DNA from: Nemertoderma westbladi
Lineage: Eukaryota; Xenacoelomorpha; Nemertodermatida; Nemertodermatidae
Assembly: GCA_032718475.1 (NCBI GenBank)
Contig: JAUCBJ010006631.1
Coordinates: 26,448 to 90,447 of the forward strand
Length of the DNA: 64,000 bases
Direction of reading: 5' to 3'
Position numbers and translations under genes: made by a program. Below the pieces are notes generated by a model. The model did not search any database and was not told the DNA's origin. It saw only the letters and a program-made list of their open reading frames with translations. How positions within the stretch are numbered: position 1 is the first letter of the stretch; each line of letters opens with the position of its first letter. This document shows, one piece after another, positions 31,707 to 44,442 of this stretch.

Positions 31707-34025
31707 ATGGACAAGGATAAGTTATTCAAAAGCCTATACAAGGCATATGAGGCTGTTCACTCGGACAAAAATAAATCAGTTATACAGAATGAAGTCACCA
31801 AAATGTGGACAAAACTGAAAACGGACAATGATAGTGTTCAGAAGTTGTCAGATAAAACTCAAGAAACTATTTACGAACTTAACAGTATTTTAATGAAGAG
31901 GAAAAGTACATCGATGTCGATGTGGGCTAAATTCGGAAATACCAGTTCGACTTGTTCAGAGGTTCGTGGTTCCAATGTCACAGAAACTGAAACTTCACAT
32001 GCAGTCGCCTGTATCACGGTAACAGAACCTACCAGTATCATAGGTGACCCAGTCTTTATGGGTACGGAGATTACAATAAATGCGCCCAAGTCCAAAGAAC
32101 CCACTTTAAATCCAAAATGCCCAGCTCAGGATGAATTAAAAAAACACTTAGATCTTGTGAACAGCGATTTGGTCGGATTGTACAAAAGGAAATCTCTTGG
32201 TGTAGCTACACTGAAGGATACCAAAATTATGGAGGTAAAAAAGAAAACAAAAAACCATTTAGAAAGAAAGCTAAAGAATAAAATTTATGAACAAAAAAGA
32301 CAGCAAAAATTTCGTGCCAAACGGAGGGCTGTTTTAATTAAATTGATGAAAGACAACCCGAAAACTAAAGATGACTTGCGAATTCGCGAATGCACTGGTA
32401 GACCATGCATAGAGACACAACAACCGTTACTGCTCCAAAGCTATTGTCGATATAGCTTTATACGGATCCGCCTCCGATGAAAGGCGTCATTCCGACTTAT
32501 ATAGAAGTGTGAAGACTCTTGATGAATTAACTGCACAGCTTAATATGGATGGCTTTGAGATTAGTAGAAGTGGCGTATATCTTCGTCTACTTCCACGAAT
32601 GAGTTCTAGTAATGAAGGGAAACGTCACATAAAAACAGTTCCAGTGAAATTAATCCGTGCCCATAATGATAAACATATAAAACATATTGACAGACGCTTT
32701 TGCACTTCTACCATTAAACAATTGGAGGAAGTAGCTTCATTATTGGGTCCGAAGGATGTCTGTTTCATCAGTCAAGACGACAAGGCTCGGGTCCATTAAC
32801 AGCAGCCAATAAGCAGGCTCCACTGCTAATGCATGTTGAATATAAGGTTTCTCTTCCTGATCACGATTGGGTTGTGGCTGATAGACATAAACTGATACCT
32901 TCAGTTTATTCTGGAATCGTAATCCAGCCGGATGGTTTTGGTAGACCGGAATGTATTGGTTATTCAGGTCCCACATATATTGCAATTAGATCTGGAAAGC
33001 ACTGTTCCTTCACTGCACATAGCCATTGTCGTGACTTTGAAAGACTGCTTACTCTACCTGAATTTGATACAGTTACTAAAGATAGCGAGGTGAATATTGC
33101 AAAGCCCGTATTTATATTAACCGTCGATGGGGGGCCGGACGAACATCCGCGCTTTCAAAAAGTCATTGGGGTTGCAATCCACCATTTTATAACTCAAAAA
33201 TTGGATGCACTTTTTGTGGCAACAAATGCCCCGAGACATAGTGCATTTAACCGTGTTGAGCGACGCATGGCTCCACTTAGCAGGCAACTTGCGGGCCTAA
33301 TTCTACCACATGATACTTTTGGCAGCCATCTAGACCATCGAGGTCGTACCACTGACGCGGATTTGGAGAAACGCAACTTTGGCTATGCAGGCGAAGCTTT
33401 AGCCGAAGTTTGGTCCGCAACAGAAATAGATCATTATCCAGTGGTTGCGGAATATATTGAGCCATCTAGGTCGGACAACTGCAATCTGGTTCATTCTACA
33501 CCCCAGTGGCAGAGAGATCATGTAAGGACAAGTCAGTATTTCACTCAGATTGTGAAATGTGAGGATAGAAAATGTTGTGCCAAACCACGCAGTTCATATC
33601 GCACAGTTGTGCCATCCAGATTCATACCGCCACCAATCCCGATTCTACAAGGCAGTTCCGGACTTCATGTACCCAACAGGAATCAATGGGAACTGCATAA
33701 CTTTCCGTCAATATTTATAAATCAATCAGTTATAGTTCCTAGCTATGAAAAGCTGCTTCCTAACAATATTTTGGATATAAAGTCTATTCCCTATGATTCG
33801 TACTGTCCATCACTATTCTCTGTACTTTTCGAACGTATATGTAAAGAGAAGGACTGCAACATTTATTTCGCGTCTAAAACATTATTAAAAATTCATACTA
33901 ACGTCGTACATGGTGCATATGATGACTATTTAGCGCCACCCGCCATTAAGGAGGACATACAAACGATTGACTCTGTATTACTGGTGATTAATATAAATGA
34001 ACATTTGTCTTTCGTTTTTTACTAA
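31707..34025 (+). pseudogene. DDE-type transposase with C-terminal C2H2 finger, two frameshifts
   Basis: Three consecutive open segments (31707-32480, about 32435-32799, about 32785-34025) join in reading sense but lie in shifted frames, so the gene is broken near 32432 and 32785. The N-terminus is Lys-rich. Candidate catalytic residues are the D in FISQDDKARV, the D in TVDGGPDEHPRF, and the E in SAFNRVERRM. A C-x4-C-x12-H-x4-H finger is near the C-terminus (CKEKDC...H...H). This is a DDE transposase layout, but I cannot name the superfamily. It could also be a domesticated or unclassified element. Confidence 0.6.
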
Positions 34026-35091
34026 TTACTATTTTAATTATTACATATTGACTGACATACTGATAGAGGCCGACAATTTTGCGAGCGAAAGTTTAAAATT
34101 CTTTATTATTTCTCGTTTTTGCACCACTTATTTGCACCACAATTTTGAAATTTCGATGTATATGATAAAAAAAAAACGTGCAGTAAAGAACTCTTTTGTC
34201 ACAAAATTAATTTAACTGAAACTTCGATATTCTACCTTCATGTTTTGCACTCGATGGCATTTTAGAACTTACTTTGCTAACGTTAACGACCTCCCAACAC
34301 GTACAATACTCAATACCCTCGTACATAATAATTGATTTTCGGTCAATTAAAATTAGTGACAAAGACTCTTCTTTCCGATACTTATTCTTATCAAAGAACA
34401 TTCATTGTTTATTACAACTTCTAAATTTTTTAGAAATATAATTAATTATGTGCAATAATTATCAGTTTGTATGTCATTCAATTTAATTTCCTTTCATCAT
34501 CAACTGTCAACCAACTGCCGGATTCAAATTCCCTTTTCATCCTTGACTAGATGATCCCGACCTTCCCACCCATTTCGTCCTTTGATCTTCCTTTAATTTT
34601 CTTCCCTACTGTACGCAAAACGGCATCCGGCATCTCTTCTCACTCAATACATATCATGTTAAACCCCCAATATTCCTTACCCAATCTCATAGACCTAGAC
34701 CCATCCACGGGCTCATACCACCCCGGAGCCATAAAGAGGCAGCCTGGAGGAGAGCGAACTACAGTCTCCGTCTCACAGCACCCAGAGCTGATCCCATTGC
34801 TGCACGACCCACTTAGAGATCACTCCCACAGCAGCGAGGTATGAAGACTTCCACCTAATTCAAAAACACCGCATGTTACTTTAATTAAATAGATACAGCT
34901 GAATTCTCAATTTTACTAATTTTGCAAAAGAAATAAATTAATTGATAAATCAGTTGCCTCCAATGTATGTCGGATATCCCTCACTCTTTTATTTATTTAT
35001 TAGTAAAAATCGGTTTTACCGACGGTTTAAAAAGAGGTGCACATTCCCATTCATTTATGGGCTATTGAATTAAAACGCATGTATGTATAAT
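34026..35091. other. Intergenic, one exon-like stretch
   Basis: Mostly AT-rich. At about 34690-34840 an open frame (SYHPGAIKRQPGGERTTV) is flanked by a pyrimidine-rich acceptor-like site and a GAG/GTATGA donor-like site. I cannot assign it. Confidence 0.3.
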
Positions 35092-36507
35092 AGGGCGGTG
35101 CGTTTTTTACTTTTTTTCGATTTCGTTGTTCTACCGGTGCACAAAAGTTGCCAAATGGTAAAAAATTAAGGCAAAAAAATTTCTCTAAATTTCATCAATA
35201 TCTTGAAGGATCCCAAGGGGGTTGAAATTTTGAGCCTTCGCGATGCACCACAATTAAATTTATAACAATATAACACATTAATGAAAGATCAATGACCCAA
35301 GAAAGAACTTCCTGCATGCATCAAATGTCATCAAATGGGTCCAAACTTAGGTTAGATACCAAAATTTTAATTTTTGAATCAAGGGAACTAGTGCCACAGG
35401 CACATGGACAGAACCTACCATTTGGCGCAAGTGATGATAATTCTCAATTTTCGAGATGGCCAACTTTGAGTTCTCCTACTGCATTCAATATAATGCTCAT
35501 TAGAACCGCAATGGCCGATTTAGTGGGGGTAGACACCTTCAAAACAAACGTAGAGCGAATAGTTCTTGAGATATCGCAGAAAATGTGAAGTCCGGCACAA
35601 GTCTTCATTACCGCCTTGATGCGATATGGACAAATCCTCAAAAATTTTATTTTGAATTATCTCAAGGAACCAACAATAGACACATCACAGAAATGATCGA
35701 TGTAGTGGGTGTAGACACCTTTAAAATAAGAGTAGAGTCATTAGTTCTTGAGTTATTTTACAAAATGTCAAGACTATGTCCACCAATTTAGATACTTGAT
35801 ATTGAGTTGACCCATTCCACACATTTTGTACAAAAACTATAGTGAATAAATCACTACTCTTTAATTTTGAAGGTGTCTGTATACACTAAATCAATTTGTT
35901 GCAGTGATGTGTCTATTCTTGATTCCTTGAGATAATTCAAAATAAAATTTTTTGAGGATTTTTCCATATCGCACATATATCTAAGGCGGTAGTGTAGACT
36001 TGTGCCGGACTTCACATTTTCTGCGATATCTCAAGAACTATTCGCTCTACGTTTGTTTTGAAGGTGTCTACCCCCACTAAATCGGCCATTGCGGTTCTAA
36101 TGAGCTTACTATTAATGCAGTAGGAGAACTCAAAGTTGGCCATCGCGAAAATTTAGAAATATCATCACTTTGTGCCAAATGGTAGGTTCTGTCCATGTGC
36201 TTGTGGCACTAGTTACCTTGATCCAAAAATTAAAATTTTGGTTTCTAACTAAGTTTGGACCCATTTGATGACATTTGATGCATGCAGGAAGTTCTTTCTT
36301 GAGTCATTGATCTTACATCAATGTGTTATATTGTTATAAATTTCATTATGGCGCATCGCGATGGCTCAAAATTTCAACCCTCTTGGGATCCGTGAAGATA
36401 TAGACGAAATTTAATGAAATTTTTTTTGCCTTATTTTTTTACCATTTGGCAACTTTTGTGCACCAGTAGAACAATGAAATCGAAAAAAGTAAAAAACGCA
36501 TCACCCT
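35092..36507. mobile_element. Foldback element, about 700-bp arms
   Basis: Left end AGGGCGGTGCGTTTTTTAC and right end (reverse complement) AGGGTGATGCGTTTTTTAC. The two halves are inverted copies over nearly the full 1416 bp with scattered differences, meeting near 35800. It has no coding capacity. AAT on both outer sides may be a 3-bp target duplication. Confidence 0.9.
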
Positions 36508-36562
36508 AATGTATAACTGTAAATTAGAAGTAAAATTGCACAATAATAGGAGTACATTATAG

Positions 36563-37575
36563 TCAGAAAAACTCGAGTAAACGCCCATGTTTTGTTATAA
36601 AACGCTGTTTGAGGCTATAGTAGCCTTTTATGAATGTAGCCTGCTCTTTAGTTTTGCAACTCGGATGTAGAGGTCGTAGGCGTTCTGTTAGATGTCCTCT
36701 ATGGTAGCGGTAGTTCAGTAGAGACGATACTGATGGGAGTCCATGATCCAATGCTGCAGATTTAATGCTGCTGCTGAGTCCCATAAACTTGGAAGTTGAT
36801 CGCAGGTTTGATAGAAGGTTCACCCGAAGACTAGTTGCAGACAAGTTACAGACAAAAATTAGGGCAATTAGTTGCTCTGAGTATGGTTCCAAGACAAGCC
36901 TTGACAGATTGCGTTGTGATCTGTGGTGTGTCAAAGAGAGTGTATAAACATTCGTTAGATACATAGTTGCCGACAAAGAGTAGGCCACGGAGTAGCTTTC
37001 TATAGTAGGCGTCAAGTCGCCCTTGGTCGTCGACAGACATTGCGCCTATGCTGAATCCTTAGGAGTGTAAGTAAGAGGGGATTGCTATTGATTTCCAGAG
37101 GTGTGAAATTACTTCTATAGGGTAGTGTTTCGCAGTCCAACCATTTCTATGAAATCTGATAGTATGGTGAGAGTACGTATACAATCAGCTAGGGGCCTGA
37201 TTGCGATCCCAGAGTCACCCCCAGAAAGCTGATAAGTTTGGAGTCAGGCAAAAGTTTTCCACCAATATTTAGTGCAGCTTGAGTGTGATCGGTGTTCCTA
37301 GATTTGAAGACTGTCCATTTACTTTTGGTGGGGTCGGTTTGTAGCTTTAATTTTTCCAATTCATTGCAAATTATATGAACCATTCTTTCGAATGATTGCC
37401 CAGAATTCGCTAACACGAGGATATCGTCAGCATAGTTAATTACCCATAATGCTGCCCTGTTGCTATTTGAGACTGTTGTGCATAATGCTTCATAGATAGA
37501 CTCCGTGAAGAAGTTAAAAAGACAGGGCGAAATTAAGGATCCTTGTTTCACTCCTATTCTAACCTTGAAGCCACT
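36563..37575 (-). pseudogene. LINE reverse-transcriptase relic
   Basis: 37189-37551 encodes RT palm sequence with GVKQGSLISPCLF and the catalytic YADD. 36563-37015 continues the C-terminal part in another frame after frameshifts. The 5' part is missing at 37581, where the inverted-terminus element begins. Confidence 0.8.
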
Positions 37576-37580
37576 GATGT

Positions 37581-37888
37581 TGTTCGCGCTTTTGAAGACC
37601 TTTAGCAGTTTAACCTGCCAAATTTTATATGTCTTTTAGTTAATTAAAACCACTTTAGCATACGACAATAATTTATGCTAATACGCAAAACATTAGCCGA
37701 AGTCAGCCCATGCGCGATCATTCACCCGATGGATCTACACCCGGGAGACTGAATTCGGATGCTTGAATTGTATTATTACAGTGTAAGGTTGCAGTGTATA
37801 CCTAATGTATTATTCGATAGATCGTTAATAATTAATCTCTGACAGATATTATTGGCTTTCGGGAAATATTAACAGTTCCTTTAGGACG
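37581..37888 (+). repeat. Inverted terminus, left copy
   Basis: Reverse complement of 44152-44442, about 75-80% identical by eye. It contains TTGGCTTTCGGGAAATATT, a possible primer-binding site, followed by the same few bases that begin gag at the right end. Confidence 0.8.
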
Positions 37889-38926
37889 TGGCGCTTTATC
37901 TATTTAAACAGAACTAAGACTTATACTAAAACGCAACGATACTGCTTATGATTAAAGTATAAAACGTATTCTTTAGGAAATACTTTGTTACCAATCACAA
38001 TCATACACACTATTCTGCCGACAGTCAGTACATTTGATCACACATAAAGAGAGCAGTAATTGACTCACGTAGGGTCTGCTAAATAACATTGGATTCAATA
38101 CACACCACATTAATATAAATCGCAATTGTTATATATAGCCGGTCTCTCTAACCTGTAGTGTTATCAAGAAAATTGGGAATTGGGTGATTTATCCGTATTA
38201 TCCAAATAGCAATATTTCCATCAACAAATATTTACAATTAATAACTGACGGTAAAATAACAGTACAAACAATATGATTAATGCAATTAAGTATCAAGTGA
38301 GTTAATGCTGTATTCGATTTGATGATTAATCAAGTTGTGATTAGTTCGGTAACAGTTTATACTTTCGATAATTCAAGCAGTTTACGGTACAGCAGTATCT
38401 ATCCAAAAATGCCGGTGTTTCTGGCTTAGACAGCAATAACAACAAAGTATCAAGAAAAAACAGTAAGACTGAACACTCTCCTTATGATCGGCAGAAAAGC
38501 TACACGTCGACAGGAAAAACCGCCCTGATTGGCCCAAGCCAAACAAAGAACCACGCGTCCAATGGCTGTTTCCATGTCAGCAACCAGCTGCTAGATGTCG
38601 TAATATGAATCATCACGGCTAAGCTGTGAAAGGTGGTTGGTGCATTACAAGTTTTTTGTCTTACCATGTCCGCCAAAACACGTATATAGCAGAATGATTT
38701 TTATGTCCGTTAAAACACCTGTAAAGGTACCTTGCGGGCGAGGGGAATATATATACAGTTAGAAAACCTTTTTTAGAGTATTCCAGCGCCTGGGGGAGAA
38801 CTGGCCAGCAAAGGCAAACGTATCAGTTATCCCACAAAAGCTTTTACACCGCTCCCAGAAAATGGGATTTAAGTCTATAAAATATACCAAATCACAGTTT
38901 CTAAAATATAAAAATACTCTAAACAG
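37889..38926. other. Non-coding interior next to left terminus
   Basis: AT-rich, no supported ORF. I looked for a direct copy of the right terminus here and did not find one. Confidence 0.5.
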
Positions 38927-40234
38927 TTAGTCTTTCTTGCGCGGACGGCGTTTACGCAGCTTTTTAAAGCTAGCAAGAGTCCTTTTCTCTTTGGGGCGAG
39001 CCACTTTACGAGGAGGGCTATAACTCCTGGGTGAAGGGTGCAATATGATTGCATCAGAAGGTATGGGATTGCGATCTGTATATCCGCCGGTCGAAGTACC
39101 GGGTTGATTGACATCAACGTCCGGGGAGAGGGGTCTAACGGCTTTGAGAGCTCGTTTCAAGACAGCCGCTCTTACGGGTCCTTTACGAGTGGTCTGAACG
39201 AGGGCCGTGGGTGGACCATAGGCAGTTAGAAACTTCCTTGGTTTAATGGTTCTTTCCAACTCGCGTTCGCGGGCTCGGCACTCGTAAGGCCGTCGATATA
39301 CTTCATGTAACTCGATATGCGTGATTTCTGTTCGACAGAAGCGAATAGATAAGGATGGAACGCATAAATTCCTTTGTAAGCGCGTCCAGGATAATAGCGA
39401 TGGCGCGAATCACGATGTAAATCAGCGTTCGCTTCCCAAGCTCTAATGTAACGTAGTGTGATCATTTCATCTACGCTTTCCAAATCGCGATTAAAAAGGG
39501 CAATCGAAACTGGCGTGTCCCTTTAGTTGACAGTGGTGACATTGAGTCATAAATTGAGGGCAAACCGCAAAAATATGCAAATTATTAAATCTGCAATACG
39601 CGCAATAAATTTCCATCGTCGGTTGTTCGTGGAAATAGGAACAGCGGACGTTTGTGTCCATGGGCGTAACATGGTCTTTCGATGCGCATAACCGACAACG
39701 TTGCCGAGAAACATAGTTGGCATGGCGATAATCGTACGCAGTGAGACACTGTGGACCTTGATACCATTCTAGGATGTAATCGTTGTCGCTGTTCCGAGCG
39801 CGATAGGCTGAATCTCTTCAGATTCCAGACATATTGGTTCGTCTTCCCAGTCTGTTACGAATAGAATTTTCGTGATCTATTCTCGGTTTATCGTTACGAC
39901 GCCGCTGGGTATGATATTTAAATAGAACCATTTCCCTTTCGGTGTCTACATCGTCCGTATCATGTAAATCGATAGGATGGCCGGTAGTTAAGAAGTCCAT
40001 ATACGTACCATTACGATGCGTATAGCGAGCGGTTAATTTTCGATAGTCCAATTCACGCGTAAGTTGCTCTTGGGACATCGGCGGTTCGATATCGTTAATC
40101 GATAAATAAACGACCATCGTCCTCCGTAATAGTCGGATCGGCTTCACCGCGTATCAAGCTATCCACAAACGCTTGTAAAGGTAGAGTATATCGCTCTCTA
40201 ATACCAAGGTCATCTTCTATCAATTCCGTCATAT
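38927..40234 (-). pseudogene. Broken zinc-knuckle accessory ORF, relative of the giant element's
   Basis: Open segments in shifted frames (to about 40103, 39507 and 39250) read as one protein of roughly 430 residues from an ATG near 40234. It has three knuckle-like sites. The first has lost its last Cys; the second is C-x2-C-x5-H-x4-C; the third is CHHCQLKGHASFDC. As in the 1235-residue protein, exactly six residues ending in Q separate knuckles 2 and 3. W lies 22 residues after the last Cys and begins W-E-x2-A-D-x-H-x5-R-x2-P. The C-terminus is Ser/Pro-rich then very basic. It lacks the ~800-residue N-terminal region of the larger protein, lost or never present. Confidence 0.7.
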
Positions 40235-41854
40235 CTGTTATCTGAGTTTATTAATATCAATATGAGTTAATATTTTAGGCAAGCGGGCGTCGCTGCCTAC
40301 TAGGCCTTTTGCCCCCGGACAGTGGGTTTCTCAGCGCCGATGTACCGCTGTCGCAGTGTTTACGCCAACATGTAGCAATAGCACGACAACGATAACCGGC
40401 ACAAGTCCCACCACTGTCCGTCCCAAAAGCTTGAATCCACTTGAGGTTATCTCGGTAGAGTTAGGGCTATTTTACAATTGCGATTAGCTACTGTAAACAC
40501 ACTTTAGTAGTAACATTCACCTATAAACGCACAAATTCCATACAATCATTACTTACTACACACATGCATGCCATTTGTCCGTTAGTCAGTGTCTTCCAGA
40601 ATGTCACGTTATTACTATGTATCCTTGGATACTAATAGTGCGCTATGTATACTCTTATGCTACGCAATGGGGCAAGCTTTTATTGTTCCTTTAACTTGCT
40701 TCTAATTCTAGCGTGGGTGTTGCCATGGTGACATTATGGAAAACTAGCGGTAGAATTAGGGCAATTCTCATGTATACAGATCTGGGATGTTATTTAATAG
40801 TAATTCTTTAATTGTCAATATCCTCTTTATGCATGATTTTATAAATTTTATCGGCTATTGACTATATGCTGGAGATTCTCACACTCTAGTACACTCAAGA
40901 TGAATCTCCGCTCCCATGATCTATTAATTACTGGAATTTTGGGAATGTTGTAAATTGCACAAAATGACAATTTATGAAACTCATTCGAACATGAATTTAA
41001 ATTTATTCCCGTGAATTTTATTATTTGATGCTAAAATTGACACAATTTGATTCCAGAGCAGGTCTGGGGACATAAGATCCTTAATTCTAGGAAATTTGTC
41101 TTTTAAGAGTATCGGTAAGTGCTACGATATCTTAATCGACTAGAATTGTTAACGGATCTGAATTTTACAGATTTTAATAAATATTAAATTAATATTTAGG
41201 ATGGGCACCAATTTATTCCAGAACTTGTCTGGGGACGTTAACCACTGATTCTAGAATTTGTCTTTCAAGTATATCGGTGGGTGCCACGATATCTTAATCG
41301 ACTAGAATTACAGATGGTCAAAAGTTTAACAGATTTATTTGCGATTGACGCTACTGTTAGAGGGACATCACGCTACTATATGTATTATTTGTTATAAGGT
41401 AGAAGAGCAATATCGCACGAAGCAATGTCAGTGTGAAGAGGCAAGTCGTTTCCAAGGTCTACCCAGAGCTTGGTTTAGCCGAGACACGAGGATCTGAACT
41501 TTGCATTCCTAATACTCTGCCTACCAATAATACTTAAATATAGTAGTGGCTTTATTGTACTTTAAGAAGTACTGACATGTCATCTTACTATAGTCTCGCA
41601 TTTATAATATAATACGGACAGTAAGGAAAGAGAAAATAATTACTTCTTGCCGTCGCACTAAATATATATTATAAGTAATTATGTACGTAATAAACACTAA
41701 TATATTGCACTAATCTACTAAACATTCTAAAATAACATTTTACTAAATAAAATTAAATAAAAACGATTATAATAAAGTACATAATAATACATACATAAAT
41801 ATAAAATAAAAACAAATATAAAATGATATAGTCACACGCCCACTCCATATGTTA
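40235..41854. other. Non-coding interior of the decayed element
   Basis: This is where integrase would be expected, but I see no integrase-like reading. A GGTCTGGGGAC/TTGTCTGGGGAC-containing segment is tandemly duplicated near 41060-41140 and 41220-41300. Confidence 0.5.
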
Positions 41855-44170
41855 TTACGTTATGGAGTCCCTAGATATTTGTCGGATTAGGGAAGTGGTC
41901 GTAGGAAGAGTATCTTGCCTTCCATAGTTTCCGGACAGTTTTCGGTCTCTTTCCAGTAAACATAAACGACTAGCTGGGCGATTGAGTGGTTGTGTTAGTT
42001 TCTCCGCTCCCTTGGCCTGTCTACTCTCCGCCGTGGTAAGATGAGGAGGCCATTCTTCTTCTTCTTTACTTAAGAAGTCGGATCCACCTAACCAGCCTGG
42101 AGTATCTATCAGTTCTTGAGGAGTTGCTCCTCTGGAAGCGATGTCGGCTGGATTAATCGTCCCAAGGCAATGTCTCCATTGATCTACATTGGAGTTAATA
42201 TCGTCATTATCTGAGGAGTATGGTGTTCCCTCAGTTGGGTCGTCCACATCACTGCTCTCCACTTCCCCCTTTACTTGGTATACCTGTTGTTGAGGTAATC
42301 TCTCTTTGAGAGTTCTACGGGAAGGGCCAGTGAAGTACCAACCTACTCTAGTTCTTACCGCATAGGTTTGTAGTGGCTGTGGTTGAGCAGGCCGTTTCTC
42401 TAATGGCTCGAGCGCCTCATGCGCGTTTTGGCCGATGAGTATTTGCACTCCAGGATAATCGGTTTGGAATCGAGGTATCTCAAGATGTTGGATGCACTCG
42501 TCCTCGTCCCAGTTATAAGGTTCTGCTTGAGTAGTAGCAAAGTTCTTTATAGCCACCATTTTTACTGACCTTATACCTTGTGTTCCTAACTTATCCTGGG
42601 GGGTGGACAACACACCTACATAGTAATCTGCCGTTAGGGTAGATTTCCAAACCTGCATAATTCCTGACATATTCAATTTAGTCCGGAACTTGGGTTGTCC
42701 AGCAAAGATATCTTCGGCTAGTTCTTGATCGATGAATGTTCCTGTGCTGCCGGAGTCAAGTAGGGCGTTCACTATGTAACTCTTGTTGGGACCATGAACT
42801 CGAACTTGCACTACAGGAAATTCTCTTATTCCTATGTTGGAAGTTGGAACTTTCCAAGATGGTTGTTTGTCAAAAGGAGTTGGAGTAAACTCGTCAGTGT
42901 CCTTTTCATCCGTAAGTGCTCGATACACTGTGGTATTTATTAGATAACAGGATTCGTTGGCATCGGAGAATTCGTCTGTATAGAATCCTTCCCACTCAGA
43001 ACCTTGGTCAGTGTCGTTCACATCACTGAATTGGACATGTAGTTCGGGCTCACTTACCTGACTCGGGTTGTCTCGTTCGAACTCACTGTGTAACAAAATG
43101 TGATGTTTCGCGCCACACTTTGCACACTTTGCGTCGGAGTAACAGGTTCGCCGTTGGTGTCCTGATCTGAGGCAATTATAGCATAACCGCTTATTCCACA
43201 GGACTGTACGTCTGTCTACAGGGGATTTCTTTAGAAATTCAGCACACGCACTCAAACGGTGAGGCCCGTCGCACAGCGCACATTTTGGTTTGATGTTACT
43301 CACCTTAACTTGGTTAACGTTATGCACTCTCGTTCTTTCTTCGGGCTTTCTTCCGTGAATTCTCTTAGGAGACGTAGGAGGAGTTGTTGTTACCTGTTCT
43401 CTCCTGTCACTGGTTCGAGACTTGTATTTACTTACGTCTTTATAGGTCTTGTTGTCATAGTAAGATTTTGCTGTGTCTTTCCCGCTGTCCTCTTCTTGAG
43501 AAGCTTGGCTTTCGCCGTCGTCAGTATAACACACTGGTATTATCCTTCTCCTAGAATCGGGTTTCTCACTTACCTTATTTTCCGATGTTTTCTCTCTGGC
43601 CTGCCTTATGAGTTGTAATTTTACTTCACTATCTAAGAAAGACATGAGATCAGCCATGGTAGGACTTCGTCGTTGTTGTTCATTCATGTACAACACTTTC
43701 TTGTCCCAGCGTGTACATACTCCACCCTTTGGTAAAGTAGAGACTACGGCTCCAATAACCATGGAACTCTGGTATTCGTGCGACTTACCTAACCAGTCCA
43801 GTTGTCTACAGATCTCTTGTATTTCATCGGAAAACTCTATAATCCCACTACTAAGGAAGTGTCGGGGGGCTACTAATTTTGTATACAAATACTTAGCTAT
43901 GTTATCTTTGTTACCATACCTGATGTTTAATGTATCCCAAACTTGTCTTAATCCATCTGGATGTCCAATAAACTTTAACGCCATTACTTGGGAGGTCCTT
44001 CCAAACACTTGATGAGGAATCTAAGTTTCTCTCCGTTAGATAGTACAGAGTTCTGTATGCTATCTTTGTAATATTCGTTGAAAGGTAACCATTTCATCTC
44101 ATCCCCATTGAATTTGACGATCTCTCCCACTTTGACCGCTTGGCGGGCTTCCGTCCTAAAAGGAACTGCT
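41855..44170 (-). pseudogene. gag-protease ORF with in-frame loss of reverse transcriptase
   Basis: The 717-codon ORF (41855-44008) has BEL gag, Cys/His knuckles (CYNCLRSGHQRRTC, CAKCGAKHH) and an aspartic protease site with LLDSGSTGTF. After the protease it passes directly into the segment that normally follows RNase H (WRHCLGTINPADIASRG), so RT and most of RNase H are deleted without breaking the frame. The gag N-terminus continues upstream to about 44170 in another frame after a one-base shift near 43990. Integrase is not found. The copy cannot replicate alone. Confidence 0.85.
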
Positions 44171-44442
44171 AATATTTCCCGAAAGTGAATAATATTTGTC
44201 AGAGATTATATATTAGTAATCAATCGAATAATACAGTAGGCTTGACCGCAAATAAATTTAAGCCCACGAATCCAGTCTCCCGGTGTTATAAACGGGTCAT
44301 TTGGACGCGCATGGACTGGCTTCGGCTAATGTTTTTGGTTTGTTTTGTATTAAATCTTATCATCTTAAAAAAGGCAGATTATCAATAAAGACATATAAAT
44401 TTCGGCAGGTTAAACTGCTGAAGGTCTATAAAAGCGCGTACA
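44152..44442 (-). repeat. Inverted terminus, right copy
   Basis: Its outer end reads TGTACGCGCTTTTATAGACC on the minus strand, and its inner end overlaps the first gag codons. Partner of 37581-37888. Confidence 0.8.

Larger units (their letters stand above)
37581..44442 (-). mobile_element. Decayed BEL-related element with inverted termini
   Basis: Its boundaries are inverted repeats (37581-37888 and 44152-44442), each starting TGT(T/A)CGCGCTTTT. Between them on the minus strand lie a gag-protease ORF with a deleted pol and, downstream, a broken zinc-knuckle ORF related to that of the giant element. BEL elements have direct LTRs, so the inverted ends are abnormal and suggest autointegration or joining of two opposed copies. 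Confidence 0.65.
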
